From Enterococcus ureasiticus (GTDB lineage Bacteria > Bacillota > Bacilli > Lactobacillales > Enterococcaceae), in contig NZ_MIJZ01000001.1 in the NCBI RefSeq assembly GCF_001730285.1, positions 248,001 to 312,000 of the forward strand: DNA of 64,000 nt, given 5' to 3'. Below, piece by piece: positions 1-9,441 of the stretch. The notes below the pieces were generated by a model, which saw nothing but the letters and a program-made list of their open reading frames with translations, had not been told where the DNA came from and did not search any database. Numbering within the stretch: position 1 is the stretch's first letter; each line of letters starts with the position of its first letter. The position numbers were made by a program, and so were the translations under genes.

Positions 1-2
1 CA

Positions 3-3000
3 AACAATAGTGGAACAAATACTGGAGCTCGTTGGGCTGCTGATGGCTCTACAAAAAATGTTGATTTTTCAATAACTGGAAGTGAGTTAGTTGGTGGTTC
101 TGTTATTGCTAGTGGAACAAAACAAGCAGTTTTAACTATTCCAAGCGAATTGAATGGACGTGTTTCTACAAACGGAGCAGCACAAATCGATACAAATATT
201 ACTTTAACGGTCAGTGATTTAACATTCTTGACAGGAACACTAAATGCAGTTAATCAATTATCTACATTATTAACAGATATTGTTGATGGTACATTGGGAA
301 GTTTAACTGGTGTTACATTAAATTTGACAACAGTTAATCAGAAAATTGACGCTTTAAATAACCTTGAAAATTTTGGTAGTGCACAATTTAATTCTACGGC
401 GACTCTTTCTCCAGATGGCAAATATATTCATGCCAATATCGATGATGGATTAGGTTTAGTCTTAGCACAGAATGTCTCCACTCTTTTACAAGATTTGAAA
501 GCAGCAGTTGATGCCTTACATGCAACTGGTAGTGGAATCGCTAGTAATTTAGTTGCAACAGCAATTAATGCTGCTTTACTTCCAGTAAAAGGAACAGTAG
601 ACTCAGCAATTAATTTAGCTCTTCCTTTTGTTGGGTTAGGTGGTGCTGGTGTAAATCAATTGGCAGATGCTTCTGTACTGGGTTCTACAACAATTAATAT
701 TCCAACAACAGTGTCTAGTCCAACAAGCTTAGCAAAAAATTTAGATGCTAGATTTGTTGGTACTGTTATAAAAGCAGATGCTATAGATGTTAGTTTGATT
801 AATACTGCTAATGGAGTTTCCGACATCTATTATGCTGGAAATACAGCTGTTGTAGCACCACCGGTTGTGACAAGTACTACTGGAACTTCTGCGACTGGTT
901 ATACAGTAACGGGTACAGCTACAGCAGGCGATACAATCACTATTAAAAATGCAGGTGGTACAACAATTGCATCGGGACCGGCAACAGGTGGAAACTTCTC
1001 TATCAATATCCCACAAGGCGCCGCAACGGGAAATGAAGACTTAACAGCTACAGCTTCTAATGGTGGCACTGATAGTACACCGACAGCATTTACAACACCA
1101 GCAGATGCAGTAGTAGCACCACCAGTCGTAACGAATATAATAGGTACTTCTGCAACTGGCTATTCGGTAACGGGTACAGCTACAGCAGGGAATACAGTTA
1201 CTATTAAAAATGCAGGTGGCACAACAATTGCTTCAGGACCAGCAACAGGCGGGAACTTCTCAATCACCATTCCACAAGGTTCAGCAACTGAAAATGAAGC
1301 TTTGACAGCAATTGCATCTGATGGAAGTAATAATAGTACGCCGACAGCGTTTACAACACCAGCAGATGCAGTAGTAGTAGCATCACCAGTAGTGACAAAT
1401 ACAACAGGGACTTCTGCAACTGGCTATACAGTCACAGGTACTGCAACTGCAGGGAATACAGTTGATATTCGCAATGTAGGTGGGAATGTCATTGGAACGG
1501 GCACAGTTGATGGAACTGGAAATTTTACTATCACTATTCCACAAGGTCAGGCAACAGCAAGCGAATCGCTAACTGCGATTGCAAAATCTGGAACAGATGA
1601 AAGTACACCAACATCATTTAATACACCTGCTGATCCAATTGTTGTTGCATCGCCAGTCGTGACGAGTACAACTGGGACCTCAGCAATCGGGCATACTATA
1701 ATTGGAACTGCTACAGCGGGGAATACGGTGGATATCCGTAATGCTGGTGGGACTACAATTGGAAGCGGTATTGCCGATGGTAGTGGTAATTTTACCATTG
1801 CGATTTCTCAAGGATTGACAACTGCTAGTGAGTCATTGACTGCAGTAGCTAAAATTGGAATAAATGAAAGTATACCTACTCCATTCACAACGCCTGCCGA
1901 TCCAGTAATCATTAGTGCGCCAGTGGTTGACAATGTATCCGGTACTTCTACAACTGGCTATACAGTAACAGGTACAGCGACAGCAGGAATTACTATCGAC
2001 ATTAAAAACACAGGTGGAACAGTAATCGGAACAGCTGTTGTGGATCCAAGCGGCAACTACACTGTTATAATTCCGGCGGGATCTGCAACACCAAATCAAC
2101 AATTGTCTGCAGTAGCGAAAGATGTTGATGGGAATCAGAGTCCAGCAACATCATTCACAACGCCTGCCGATCCAGTGGTTGTCACAGCGCCAACAGTTGA
2201 TAACGTAACTGGAACAGGAGCAACTGGGTATACAGTAATAGGTACAGCAACAGCTGGGAATACTGTCGAAGTGAAAAATACAGGTGGAACAGTAATTGGA
2301 ACCGCAATTGCAGATTCAAGTGGGAACTATACAGTTACGATCCCAGTTGGTTTAGCAACGCCAAATCAACAATTATCTGCGATAGCTAAAGATGTAGACG
2401 GAAACCAAAGTTCGGCTACGCCATTTACAACGCCAGCAGATCCAATTACAGTTACAGCACCAACGGTTGATAACGTAACCGGTACAGGGGCAACAGGTTA
2501 TTCGGTAACGGGTAAGGCTACAGCCGGGAATACTGTTGAAGTGAAAAATACAGGTGGTACAATTATTGGAACAACGATTGCGGATCCAAGTGGGAACTAT
2601 ACAGTTGTGATTCCAGCAGGATCTGCAACACCAAATCAACAATTGTCTGCAGTAGCCAAAGACGCGGATGGCAATCAAAGCCCCGCAACACCATTTACCA
2701 CACCAGCAGATCCAGTAGTAGTTACAGCACCAACAGTAAACAATGTGACTGGTTCATCAGCAACAGGTTATACAGTAACAGGCACAGCAACAGCTGGGAA
2801 TACTGTTGAAGTAAAAAATACAGGCGGAACAGTAATTGGAACCGCAATTGCAGATTCAAGCGGGAACTATAAAGTTACGATCCCAGTTGGTTTAGCAACG
2901 CCAAATCAACAATTATCTGCGATAGCTAAAGATGTAGACGGAAACCAAAGTTCAGCTACGCCATTTACAACGCCAACAGATCCAGTAGTCGTACAAGCAC

Positions 3001-6000
3001 CGACTGTTGATAGTGTAACGGGGAATTCAACGACAGGTTATACAGTAACAGGTACCGCACCAGCAGGAAGTTCTGTTGAAGTCAAGAATACAGGTGGGAC
3101 AGTGATTGGAACAGGCGTGGCAGATGGCAGTGGTAATTATACTGTTACGATTCCGGTAGGATCAGCTACACCAAATGAACAATTAACTGCAACAGCTAAA
3201 GATGCTGATGGCAATACAAGCCCTGGGACAGTCTTTACTACACCAGCTGACCCAGTAGTAGTTACAGCTCCAACGGTTGATAATGTAACAGGAACAGGAG
3301 CAACTGGTTATACGGTAACAGGTACCGCACCAGCAGGAAGTTCTATTGAAGTGAAAAATACAGGCGGTACAATTATCGGAACAGCAGTAGTAGATCCAAG
3401 CGGTAACTATTCAGTTACTATTCCAGCTGGAGCAGCGACTCCAAGTCAACAATTAACTGCAACAGCCAAAGACGCTGACGGAAATCAAAGTCCAGCTACA
3501 CCATTTACCACACCAGCAGATCCAGTAGTAATTACAGCACCAATAGTAAACAATGTGACTGGTACATCAGCGACTGGCTACACGGTAACAGGTATGGCGA
3601 CAGCAGGAAATACTGTTGATATTAAAAATACAGGCGGTACAATTATTGGAACAGCAGTAGTAGATCCAAGTGGTAACTATTCAGTTGTGATTCCAATCGG
3701 GTCTGCAACTCCTAGCCAACAATTATCTGCTGTAGCCAAAGACACTGATGGAAACCAAAGTCCATCTACACCGTTTACAACACCAGCAGATCCAGTAGTC
3801 GTACAAGCACCAACTGTTGATAATGTAACGGGGAATTCAACGACAGGTTATACAGTAACAGGTACCGCACCAGCAGGAAGTAGTGTTGAAGTCAAGAATA
3901 CAGGTGGGACAGTGATTGGAACAGGCGTGGCGGATGGTAGTGGTAATTATACTGTTACGATTCCGGTAGGATCAGCTACACCGAATGAACAATTAACTGC
4001 AACAGCTAAAGATGCGGATGGAAACACGAGTCCTGGGACAGTCTTTACTACACCAGCTGACTCAGTAGTTGTTACAGCTCCAACAGTTGATAATGTAACA
4101 GGAACAGGAGCAACTGGTTATACGGTAACTGGTACAGCTACAGCTGGGAATACTGTTAACATCAAAAATACAGGCGGTACGATTATCGGAACAGCATTAG
4201 TAGATCCAAGCGGTAACTATACCATTGTGATTCCAAATGGAGCAGCAACTCCAAGTCAACAATTATCTGCCGTAGCGAAAGACGTGGATGGCAATCAAAG
4301 TTCAGCGACACCATTTACTACACCAGTAGATCCAGTAGTAATTACAGCTCCGACAGTCGATAGTGTAACAGGGACTGGAGCAGTTGGATATACAGTAACA
4401 GGTACAGCTACAGCTGGAAATATTGTTGACGTCAAAAATACAGGCGGAACAGTGATTGGAACCACAGTAGCAGACCCAAGTGGAAATTACGCAGTAGTAA
4501 TTCCAGCTGGAGCAGCGACTCCAAATCAACAACTATCCGCAGTAGCCAAAGACACAGACGGCAACCAAAGTCCGGCAACTCCGTTTATAACACCGGCAGA
4601 TCCAGTAGTAGTTACAGCTCCAACAGTTGATAATGTAACAGGAACAGGAGCAACTGGCTATACGGTAACGGGTACTGCAACAACTGGTGACAGGGTTGAT
4701 GTGAAAAATACAGGTGGTACAATTATTGGGAGTGCTATTGTAGATGGTAGTGGAAATTACACAATTATAATTCCAGTAGGATCAGCACTGCCGCTTCAAC
4801 AACTTTCTGCTACAGCTGTGGATGGGGATAATAATCAAAGCTCAGCAACACCATTTACTACTCCGGCAGATCCAGTAATGGTAACAGCTCCAACAGTTGA
4901 TAGCGTAACGGGAAATTCAACGACAGGTTATACAGTAATAGGTAAAGCGTCAGTAGGAAGTACTGTGGAAATCAAAAATACAGGTGGAGCAGTAATTGGA
5001 ACAGGCGTAGCAGATGGTAGTGGAAACTATACTATTACAATACCAGCAGGTTCAGCTACACCGAATGAACAATTAACTGCAATAGCTAAAGATACAGATG
5101 GAAATACAAGCACTGGAACAGTATTCACAACACCAGCAGATCCAGTCTCAATTCAAGCACCAGTTGTCACTAACGTAACAGGAACTTCTGCTACAGGTCA
5201 CACTGTAATTGGTACTGCTGTCGCTGGCGATACAGTTTCTATCAAAAAATTAACTGGAACAGTGATTGGTTCAGCTCAAGTAGATGGTAGTGGAAATTAC
5301 TCAGTAGTGCTTGCATCAGGCTCGGCTAGTCAACTTGAACAATTGAGAGCGATAGATTCTGACGGTGCTGGTAATCAAAGTCCAGCAACAGCTTTTACAA
5401 CACCAGCAGATCCAGTATTTGTAGCAGCACCGATCATCACAAGCGTGGTAGGTGATTCTCAAACAGGTTACACAGTTCAAGGTACAGCCACTTTGGGTGA
5501 TTCAGTATCTCTTCGAACACTAAGTGGAACTGAAGTAGGTGTTGGAAATGTGGATGGCAATGGTAAATTCTCAATTGAGTTAGATTCTCAAGATGTAGAT
5601 CAATTGCAACAACTAAATGCAGTAGCAATTGATGCTGCGCTTAACTCAAGTTTACCAACCCTATTTTCAATCCCAGCAGATCCTTCATCAAGTATTGAAG
5701 CACCAATCATTGACAATGTGACCGGAACATCAAAAACGGGTTACATCGTAACTGGTAAAGCAACCGCAGGTAACAAAGTCAAAATACGCAATGCTGCTGG
5801 TAGAGTCATCGGTTCAGGCGTTGCTGATTTAAATGGAACGTTTCTAGTTGAAGCTCCATTTGCGTTAGATGGTGAATTCGCTATTGCTTTACCTAAAGGT
5901 TCGGCAACTGAAAATGAAGCATTGAACGCAACGGTTGAAAATAACGCTGGTGATGTTAGCAAAGCAACACCATTTATGACGCCGGCTGACCCAACCGTCT

Positions 6001-6485
6001 TTGTTGCAACGCCAATAGTCGACAATGTAACTGGAAACTCTATGACCGGTTATACGATTAAAGGAATTGCAACACCAGGAAATGATGTAGAACTTCAAAA
6101 TGCAGTAGGAGAAGTTTTAGGTGCTGGGGCTGCGAGTGAAACTGGTGGATTCGTTATCCAAATCCCAATTGGTTTCGCAGTGCCAAAAGAACTAGTTTCA
6201 GCAATTGCAAAAGATGGTGATGGTAATCAAAGTGAACCAGCTAACTTCAAACTTCCAGCTGATCCAGGCGATGGTAACGGAAACGTTGGAAATGGCAATG
6301 GAACTGGGAATGGTAGCAACTTAAGTAATAACGGAAGTTCTGGCTTGAAAAACCTAAGCAGTACACAAAAAAATCTTCCTAATAACGGTGAAATTGTTAG
6401 TAATTGGGGAATGCTAGGTACGTTACTACTAGGAGCTTTTGCTTTCTTCACTATCAAACGTAATACTAAAAAAGAAGATGAATAA
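3..6485 (+). CDS. Giant LPxTG-type surface adhesin with 20 Ig-like repeats (5' end outside window)
   Basis: The reading frame is open from the first bases, so the true start and signal peptide lie upstream; the TTG at 150 is internal. About 280 visible N-terminal residues form a non-repetitive, Asn/Thr/Leu-rich region. Twenty tandem repeats of about 90 residues follow (nt 852-6264), each running roughly from APTVDNVTGT to FTTPADP, which resembles the bacterial Ig-like (Big_6-type) fold. A Gly/Asn-rich linker, LPNNG (6375-6389), a hydrophobic helix and a KRNTKK tail form a sortase signal. The motif has Asn where LPxTG has Thr. The protein is presumably sortase-anchored and adhesive; its ligand is unknown. 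Repeat 19 carries a short insertion. A strong terminator follows, so it is probably the last gene of its transcript. Confidence 0.9.
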   Translation, partial: NNSGTNTGARWAADGSTKNVDFSITGSELVGGSVIASGTKQAVLTIPSELNGRVSTNGAAQIDTNITLTVSDLTFLTGTLNAVNQLSTLLTDIVDGTLGSLTGVTLNLTTVNQKIDALNNLENFGSAQFNSTATLSPDGKYIHANIDDGLGLVLAQNVSTLLQDLKAAVDALHATGSGIASNLVATAINAALLPVKGTVDSAINLALPFVGLGGAGVNQLADASVLGSTTINIPTTVSSPTSLAKNLDARFVGTVIKADAIDVSLINTANGVSDIYYAGNTAVVAPPVVTSTTGTSATGYTVTGTATAGDTITIKNAGGTTIASGPATGGNFSINIPQGAATGNEDLTATASNGGTDSTPTAFTTPADAVVAPPVVTNIIGTSATGYSVTGTATAGNTVTIKNAGGTTIASGPATGGNFSITIPQGSATENEALTAIASDGSNNSTPTAFTTPADAVVVASPVVTNTTGTSATGYTVTGTATAGNTVDIRNVGGNVIGTGTVDGTGNFTITIPQGQATASESLTAIAKSGTDESTPTSFNTPADPIVVASPVVTSTTGTSAIGHTIIGTATAGNTVDIRNAGGTTIGSGIADGSGNFTIAISQGLTTASESLTAVAKIGINESIPTPFTTPADPVIISAPVVDNVSGTSTTGYTVTGTATAGITIDIKNTGGTVIGTAVVDPSGNYTVIIPAGSATPNQQLSAVAKDVDGNQSPATSFTTPADPVVVTAPTVDNVTGTGATGYTVIGTATAGNTVEVKNTGGTVIGTAIADSSGNYTVTIPVGLATPNQQLSAIAKDVDGNQSSATPFTTPADPITVTAPTVDNVTGTGATGYSVTGKATAGNTVEVKNTGGTIIGTTIADPSGNYTVVIPAGSATPNQQLSAVAKDADGNQSPATPFTTPADPVVVTAPTVNNVTGSSATGYTVTGTATAGNTVEVKNTGGTVIGTAIADSSGNYKVTIPVGLATPNQQLSAIAKDVDGNQSSATPFTTPTDPVVVQAPTVDSVTGNSTTGYTVTGTAPAGSSVEVKNTGGTVIGTGVADGSGNYTVTIPVGSATPNEQLTATAKDADGNTSPGTVFTTPADPVVVTAPTVDNVTGTGATGYTVTGTAPAGSSIEVKNTGGTIIGTAVVDPSGNYSVTIPAGAATPSQQLTATAKDADGNQSPATPFTTPADPVVITAPIVNNVTGTSATGYTVTGMATAGNTVDIKNTGGTIIGTAVVDPSGNYSVVIPIGSATPSQQLSAVAKDTDGNQSPSTPFTTPADPVVVQAPTVDNVTGNSTTGYTVTGTAPAGSSVEVKNTGGTVIGTGVADGSGNYTVTIPVGSATPNEQLTATAKDADGNTSPGTVFTTPADSVVVTAPTVDNVTGTGATGYTVTGTATAGNTVNIKNTGGTIIGTALVDPSGNYTIVIPNGAATPSQQLSAVAKDVDGNQSSATPFTTPVDPVVITAPTVDSVTGTGAVGYTVTGTATAGNIVDVKNTGGTVIGTTVADPSGNYAVVIPAGAATPNQQLSAVAKDTDGNQSPATPFITPADPVVVTAPTVDNVTGTGATGYTVTGTATTGDRVDVKNTGGTIIGSAIVDGSGNYTIIIPVGSALPLQQLSATAVDGDNNQSSATPFTTPADPVMVTAPTVDSVTGNSTTGYTVIGKASVGSTVEIKNTGGAVIGTGVADGSGNYTITIPAGSATPNEQLTAIAKDTDGNTSTGTVFTTPADPVSIQAPVVTNVTGTSATGHTVIGTAVAGDTVSIKKLTGTVIGSAQVDGSGNYSVVLASGSASQLEQLRAIDSDGAGNQSPATAFTTPADPVFVAAPIITSVVGDSQTGYTVQGTATLGDSVSLRTLSGTEVGVGNVDGNGKFSIELDSQDVDQLQQLNAVAIDAALNSSLPTLFSIPADPSSSIEAPIIDNVTGTSKTGYIVTGKATAGNKVKIRNAAGRVIGSGVADLNGTFLVEAPFALDGEFAIALPKGSATENEALNATVENNAGDVSKATPFMTPADPTVFVATPIVDNVTGNSMTGYTIKGIATPGNDVELQNAVGEVLGAGAASETGGFVIQIPIGFAVPKELVSAIAKDGDGNQSEPANFKLPADPGDGNGNVGNGNGTGNGSNLSNNGSSGLKNLSSTQKNLPNNGEIVSNWGMLGTLLLGAFAFFTIKRNTKKEDE
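852..6264 (+). repeat. 20 tandem ~270-bp repeats encoding Ig-like domains
   Basis: The unit averages about 270 bp. Copies 1-4 (VVTxxTGTSATG type) and 17-20 are diverged, while copies 5-16 are close to each other at DNA level. Long identical stretches recur 540 bp apart (2341 and 2881) and 810 bp apart (3001 and 3811). These are exact multiples of two and three units, as expected from unequal recombination or gene conversion. Confidence 0.93.
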
Positions 6486-6520
6486 AGTAATGAATTAACA
6501 AATTAACTTTCTATAAGGGT

Positions 6521-6560
6521 AAAACATGAGGTGGGACATGTGTTCTATCTCATGTTTTTT
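6521..6560 (+). terminator. Rho-independent terminator after the adhesin gene
   Basis: A perfect 10-bp stem, AAAACATGAG (6521-6530) with CTCATGTTTT (6549-6558), is followed by T residues. It lies 36 bp after the adhesin stop. Confidence 0.88.
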
Positions 6561-6682
6561 AGGATTGATACTTTTATCAAGTGAATCTTTTGGAAACTTA
6601 CCGTTTTCTTAGAAAGAATCTTCCTTTCTACACCTTTTTATCGTAAAATGAAATTATACAAAAAGAAAGGGAGGATATACGC

Positions 6683-7612
6683 ATGCCGATTCGTGTTCCA
6701 AAAGAACTACCAGCTATTAAAGTACTAGAAAAAGAGAAAATTTTTGTAATGGACGAAGATCGCGCCATGCACCAAGACATTCGCCCTTTGGAAATTTTAA
6801 TCTTAAATTTAATGCCAAAAAAAGATGAGACCGAAGTTCAACTTTTGAGACTTTTAAGTAACACGCCATTACAAATAAATGTAGAGTTCTTGCATATGAG
6901 CAGTCATGAGACAAAAAATACATCCAGTGATCACTTGACACGTTTTTATTATCAGTTTAAAGAAGTCAAAGAAAAATTCTATGATGGTTTGATCATTACA
7001 GGAGCACCGATTGAGCGTATTCCTTTTGAAGAAGTTGATTATTGGGAAGAGCTGCAGGAGATTTTTAAATGGAGTACGTCACATGTATTTTCTACGTTTC
7101 ATATTTGTTGGGGAGCGCAAGCGGGACTTTACCACCATCATAAAATCGATAAGTATTTCTTAGATCAAAAGTTAACGGGTATTTATGCTCATGATGTATT
7201 AACGCCAACTTGGAGTATTTTAAAAGGGTTTGACGACGTATTTTTTGCTCCACATTCTAGATATACAGGAGTCAAACGAAGAGATATAGAAGAGTCTGAG
7301 GAATTAGAAATTTTGGTTGAATCACAGGAGGCGGGGCTTTTTTTAGTTGGAAATAAAAATAATCGAGCCTTTTATGCAATGGGACATTTAGAGTATGATC
7401 GCGAGACATTACAACAAGAATTTGAACGCGATCAACTAAAAGGAATTCATCCAAATCTCCCTACAAATTATTTCCCAAATGACAATACCAGTGAAGTGCC
7501 GCAATTACGATGGCATATGGCTGCATCTTTGTTATTTTCTAATTGGGTAAATTATGCTGTTTATCAAAATACACCTTATGATTTATCTACGTTACTTGGT
7601 GAAGAAAAATAG
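6683..7612 (+). CDS. metA: Homoserine O-acetyltransferase (MetA family)
   Basis: 309 residues, the usual MetA length. It acylates homoserine as the first committed step of methionine synthesis, in the cytoplasm. The catalytic Cys142 (FHICWGAQAG), His235 and Glu237 (MGHLEYD) are all present. Residue 111 is Glu (TGAPIER); family work on MetA links Glu111 to acetyl-CoA and Gly111 to succinyl-CoA, so an acetyltransferase is inferred despite the common succinyltransferase label. A good RBS (AAAGGGAGG) precedes the ATG. It stands alone between two terminators. The 120-bp leader is too short for an S-box or T-box riboswitch, and I see none. Confidence 0.95.
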   Translation: MPIRVPKELPAIKVLEKEKIFVMDEDRAMHQDIRPLEILILNLMPKKDETEVQLLRLLSNTPLQINVEFLHMSSHETKNTSSDHLTRFYYQFKEVKEKFYDGLIITGAPIERIPFEEVDYWEELQEIFKWSTSHVFSTFHICWGAQAGLYHHHKIDKYFLDQKLTGIYAHDVLTPTWSILKGFDDVFFAPHSRYTGVKRRDIEESEELEILVESQEAGLFLVGNKNNRAFYAMGHLEYDRETLQQEFERDQLKGIHPNLPTNYFPNDNTSEVPQLRWHMAASLLFSNWVNYAVYQNTPYDLSTLLGEEK

Positions 7613-7625
7613 TAAATGGACCATA

Positions 7626-7668
7626 GCGAAAACAAACGTAAATTTTAATTTGTTTTCGCAATTTTTTT
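7626..7668 (+). terminator. Terminator after metA
   Basis: An 11-bp stem, GCGAAAACAAA (7626-7636) with TTTGTTTTCGC (7649-7659), is followed by ATTTTTTT. Confidence 0.85.
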
Positions 7669-8061
7669 ACAAACTCGCTGTCCACAAAAGTGCAAGCGTT
7701 ACCTTTTTTTGATTTATTAGAATAATTTTTGATGCATTCTTGTTCCTTTTTTCGAAATTTAAACGTATTATAGGAAGAAGAAAGGAGATTAGTTACTGTT
7801 GAAATATTGAGATAGTCATTCATAGTTTGATATAATTCATAAACAGTACAGTTATTTATTTTGATTTCTATAGCCGATTAAACAACTTGATATCGCTATC
7901 GGAAATTCAAAGAAACAAATTCTTGTAGTACATAACCTTCACTCAGTATCATTTTTTCTGATGTTCTAAGGTTACAAAATTTCTAAGTCTATTATAAAAA
8001 GCAATTATTGCTTATCGTAAAGATGAGAATGCTTTAATTAGCTATAGTTGGAGGAATAATT
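7669..8061 (+). other. Long leader/intergenic region before the permease gene
   Basis: About 390 bp without a credible gene. A 78-codon minus-strand frame overlapping the metA terminator has no family resemblance or convincing RBS. The region holds a dyad TAACCTT...AAGGTTA (7933-7939 and 7968-7974), a small AAGCAATTATTGCTT hairpin further downstream, and the RBS GGAGG just before the ATG at 8062. Probably promoter and operator sequence for the permease operon; no known riboswitch is recognised. Confidence 0.4.
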
Positions 8062-9417
8062 ATGAAAATACCTAAAAAGTTTTTGAGCGGGTTGCTACTT
8101 TCGCTGCTATTTATTTTTTCATTTGTGCCTGCTTTTGCACAAGAGATTGATGCGATTACTGCGCCTACGGGGATAAAAGCTGTGATTGTGATCATCCCAT
8201 TGATTTTAGTGTTAGTTTTATTATTTATGAAAGTGGATATGATCATCGCTGGATTTGTCGGTGGCGTTTTAGCTATGATCATTGGGGGAATTGGGTTAGA
8301 ACAAGCGAACACACAATTATTAGAAACAATTCCCATGATGTTAGGGATTACTGTGCCGATTATTAATTCAGCAGTCGCAATGGCTGTATTTAAATCCGGA
8401 GGTTATTCTGCGGCCTTGACTCTTGCAAAACGGGGGACAAAAGGTAAAGTAGAATATGTTTCAGCCTTTATCGTTATCCTGCTTGCAGCGGCTACTTATA
8501 TGTCGGGTATCGGTGGTGGTAGCGCAATGGTGATCGCCCCATTGGCATTTGTTGCGGTTGGAGCTGTTCCCGAGTTGATTGCTGCAATGTCTCTTGCAGC
8601 AGCTGTTTCGTTCACGACATCACCAGCTTCATTAGAATCTAGTATTGTTTCAAAATTAGGAGATTTTAGTGTGTCTAAATATGTTTCCGATATGCGTCCG
8701 ATTTGGTTAGTTTTTTGTGCGTTAGCCATTATTCTAGCTTTTTGGGGAACTAAACGTCGGAATATCGGTTTTAAAGAAAATAGTGATGATGAATATGCGT
8801 CAATGAGTAACAAAGCATTATTTAAATTGACTTTACCTGCGATCTTTTTACTGTTCGCTGTAATTTTTGGTCCTGTAGTAAATGACCTTGTCGGGTTCCC
8901 ATTATTGACCCCATTAGTGTATATGATATTGACACTAGCATTGATTTTTATTTGTTCAGATTTCACATTAAATCAGTCGGTAGAAGCAATGGTAGATGGT
9001 TCAACATACATTTTGACTCGACTGTTCCAAGTAGGAATTTTTCTAGCGTTTATAAATATTATTGCTCAAACTGGAACTTTCGCTGTTATTGCAGGGATTG
9101 CTAGTTCTGCACCTGCTTTGATCATGGTTCCTGTGGCGATTTTAACTGGAATCTTGATTGGTGTACCGGCGGGTGCTTATGTCGGCTCCGTTTTGACTCT
9201 TGTTCTCCCTGTTGCCGTGTCTTTAGGCTTCTCTTCAATTGAACTTGGTTTAGTTGCAGTTGGTGTTGGATTAGGTAGTCAAATGAGTTTTGTTAATATT
9301 ACGATGCAAGCTTTATCATCTGGATTCCAAATTCCAATTTTAGAGGTTGTAAAGGGAAATGTTAAATGGATCAGCATTGCTTCTGTTATATTGATTGGGA
9401 TTGGATTCTTTATATAG
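8062..9417 (+). CDS. Polytopic membrane permease (ion-transporter superfamily type) paired with an amidohydrolase
   Basis: 451 residues. An N-terminal hydrophobic stretch ending AFA-QE could be a signal peptide or first membrane helix. About ten further hydrophobic segments follow, with glycine-rich re-entrant-like stretches (SGIGGGSAM, GIPAGAYVGS-like). The layout resembles the ion-transporter superfamily (DcuC/CitM/NhaC-like); I cannot name the exact family. It lies 24 bp before the amidohydrolase gene in one operon, so it most likely imports that enzyme's substrate. The RBS is GGAGG. Substrate unknown. Confidence 0.7.
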   Translation: MKIPKKFLSGLLLSLLFIFSFVPAFAQEIDAITAPTGIKAVIVIIPLILVLVLLFMKVDMIIAGFVGGVLAMIIGGIGLEQANTQLLETIPMMLGITVPIINSAVAMAVFKSGGYSAALTLAKRGTKGKVEYVSAFIVILLAAATYMSGIGGGSAMVIAPLAFVAVGAVPELIAAMSLAAAVSFTTSPASLESSIVSKLGDFSVSKYVSDMRPIWLVFCALAIILAFWGTKRRNIGFKENSDDEYASMSNKALFKLTLPAIFLLFAVIFGPVVNDLVGFPLLTPLVYMILTLALIFICSDFTLNQSVEAMVDGSTYILTRLFQVGIFLAFINIIAQTGTFAVIAGIASSAPALIMVPVAILTGILIGVPAGAYVGSVLTLVLPVAVSLGFSSIELGLVAVGVGLGSQMSFVNITMQALSSGFQIPILEVVKGNVKWISIASVILIGIGFFI

Positions 9418-9441
9418 ATCGAATAGAAAGGGTGTTAATAA

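Noticed and set aside
852-6264. Long tandem repeat array that could suggest a CRISPR or satellite
   Set aside because: Units are about 270 bp, fully in frame and encode Ig-like domains; there are no short repeats with unique spacers.
7587-7823. 78-codon minus-strand frame after metA
   Set aside because: It runs through the metA terminator, lacks a convincing RBS and has low-complexity, unfamiliar content.
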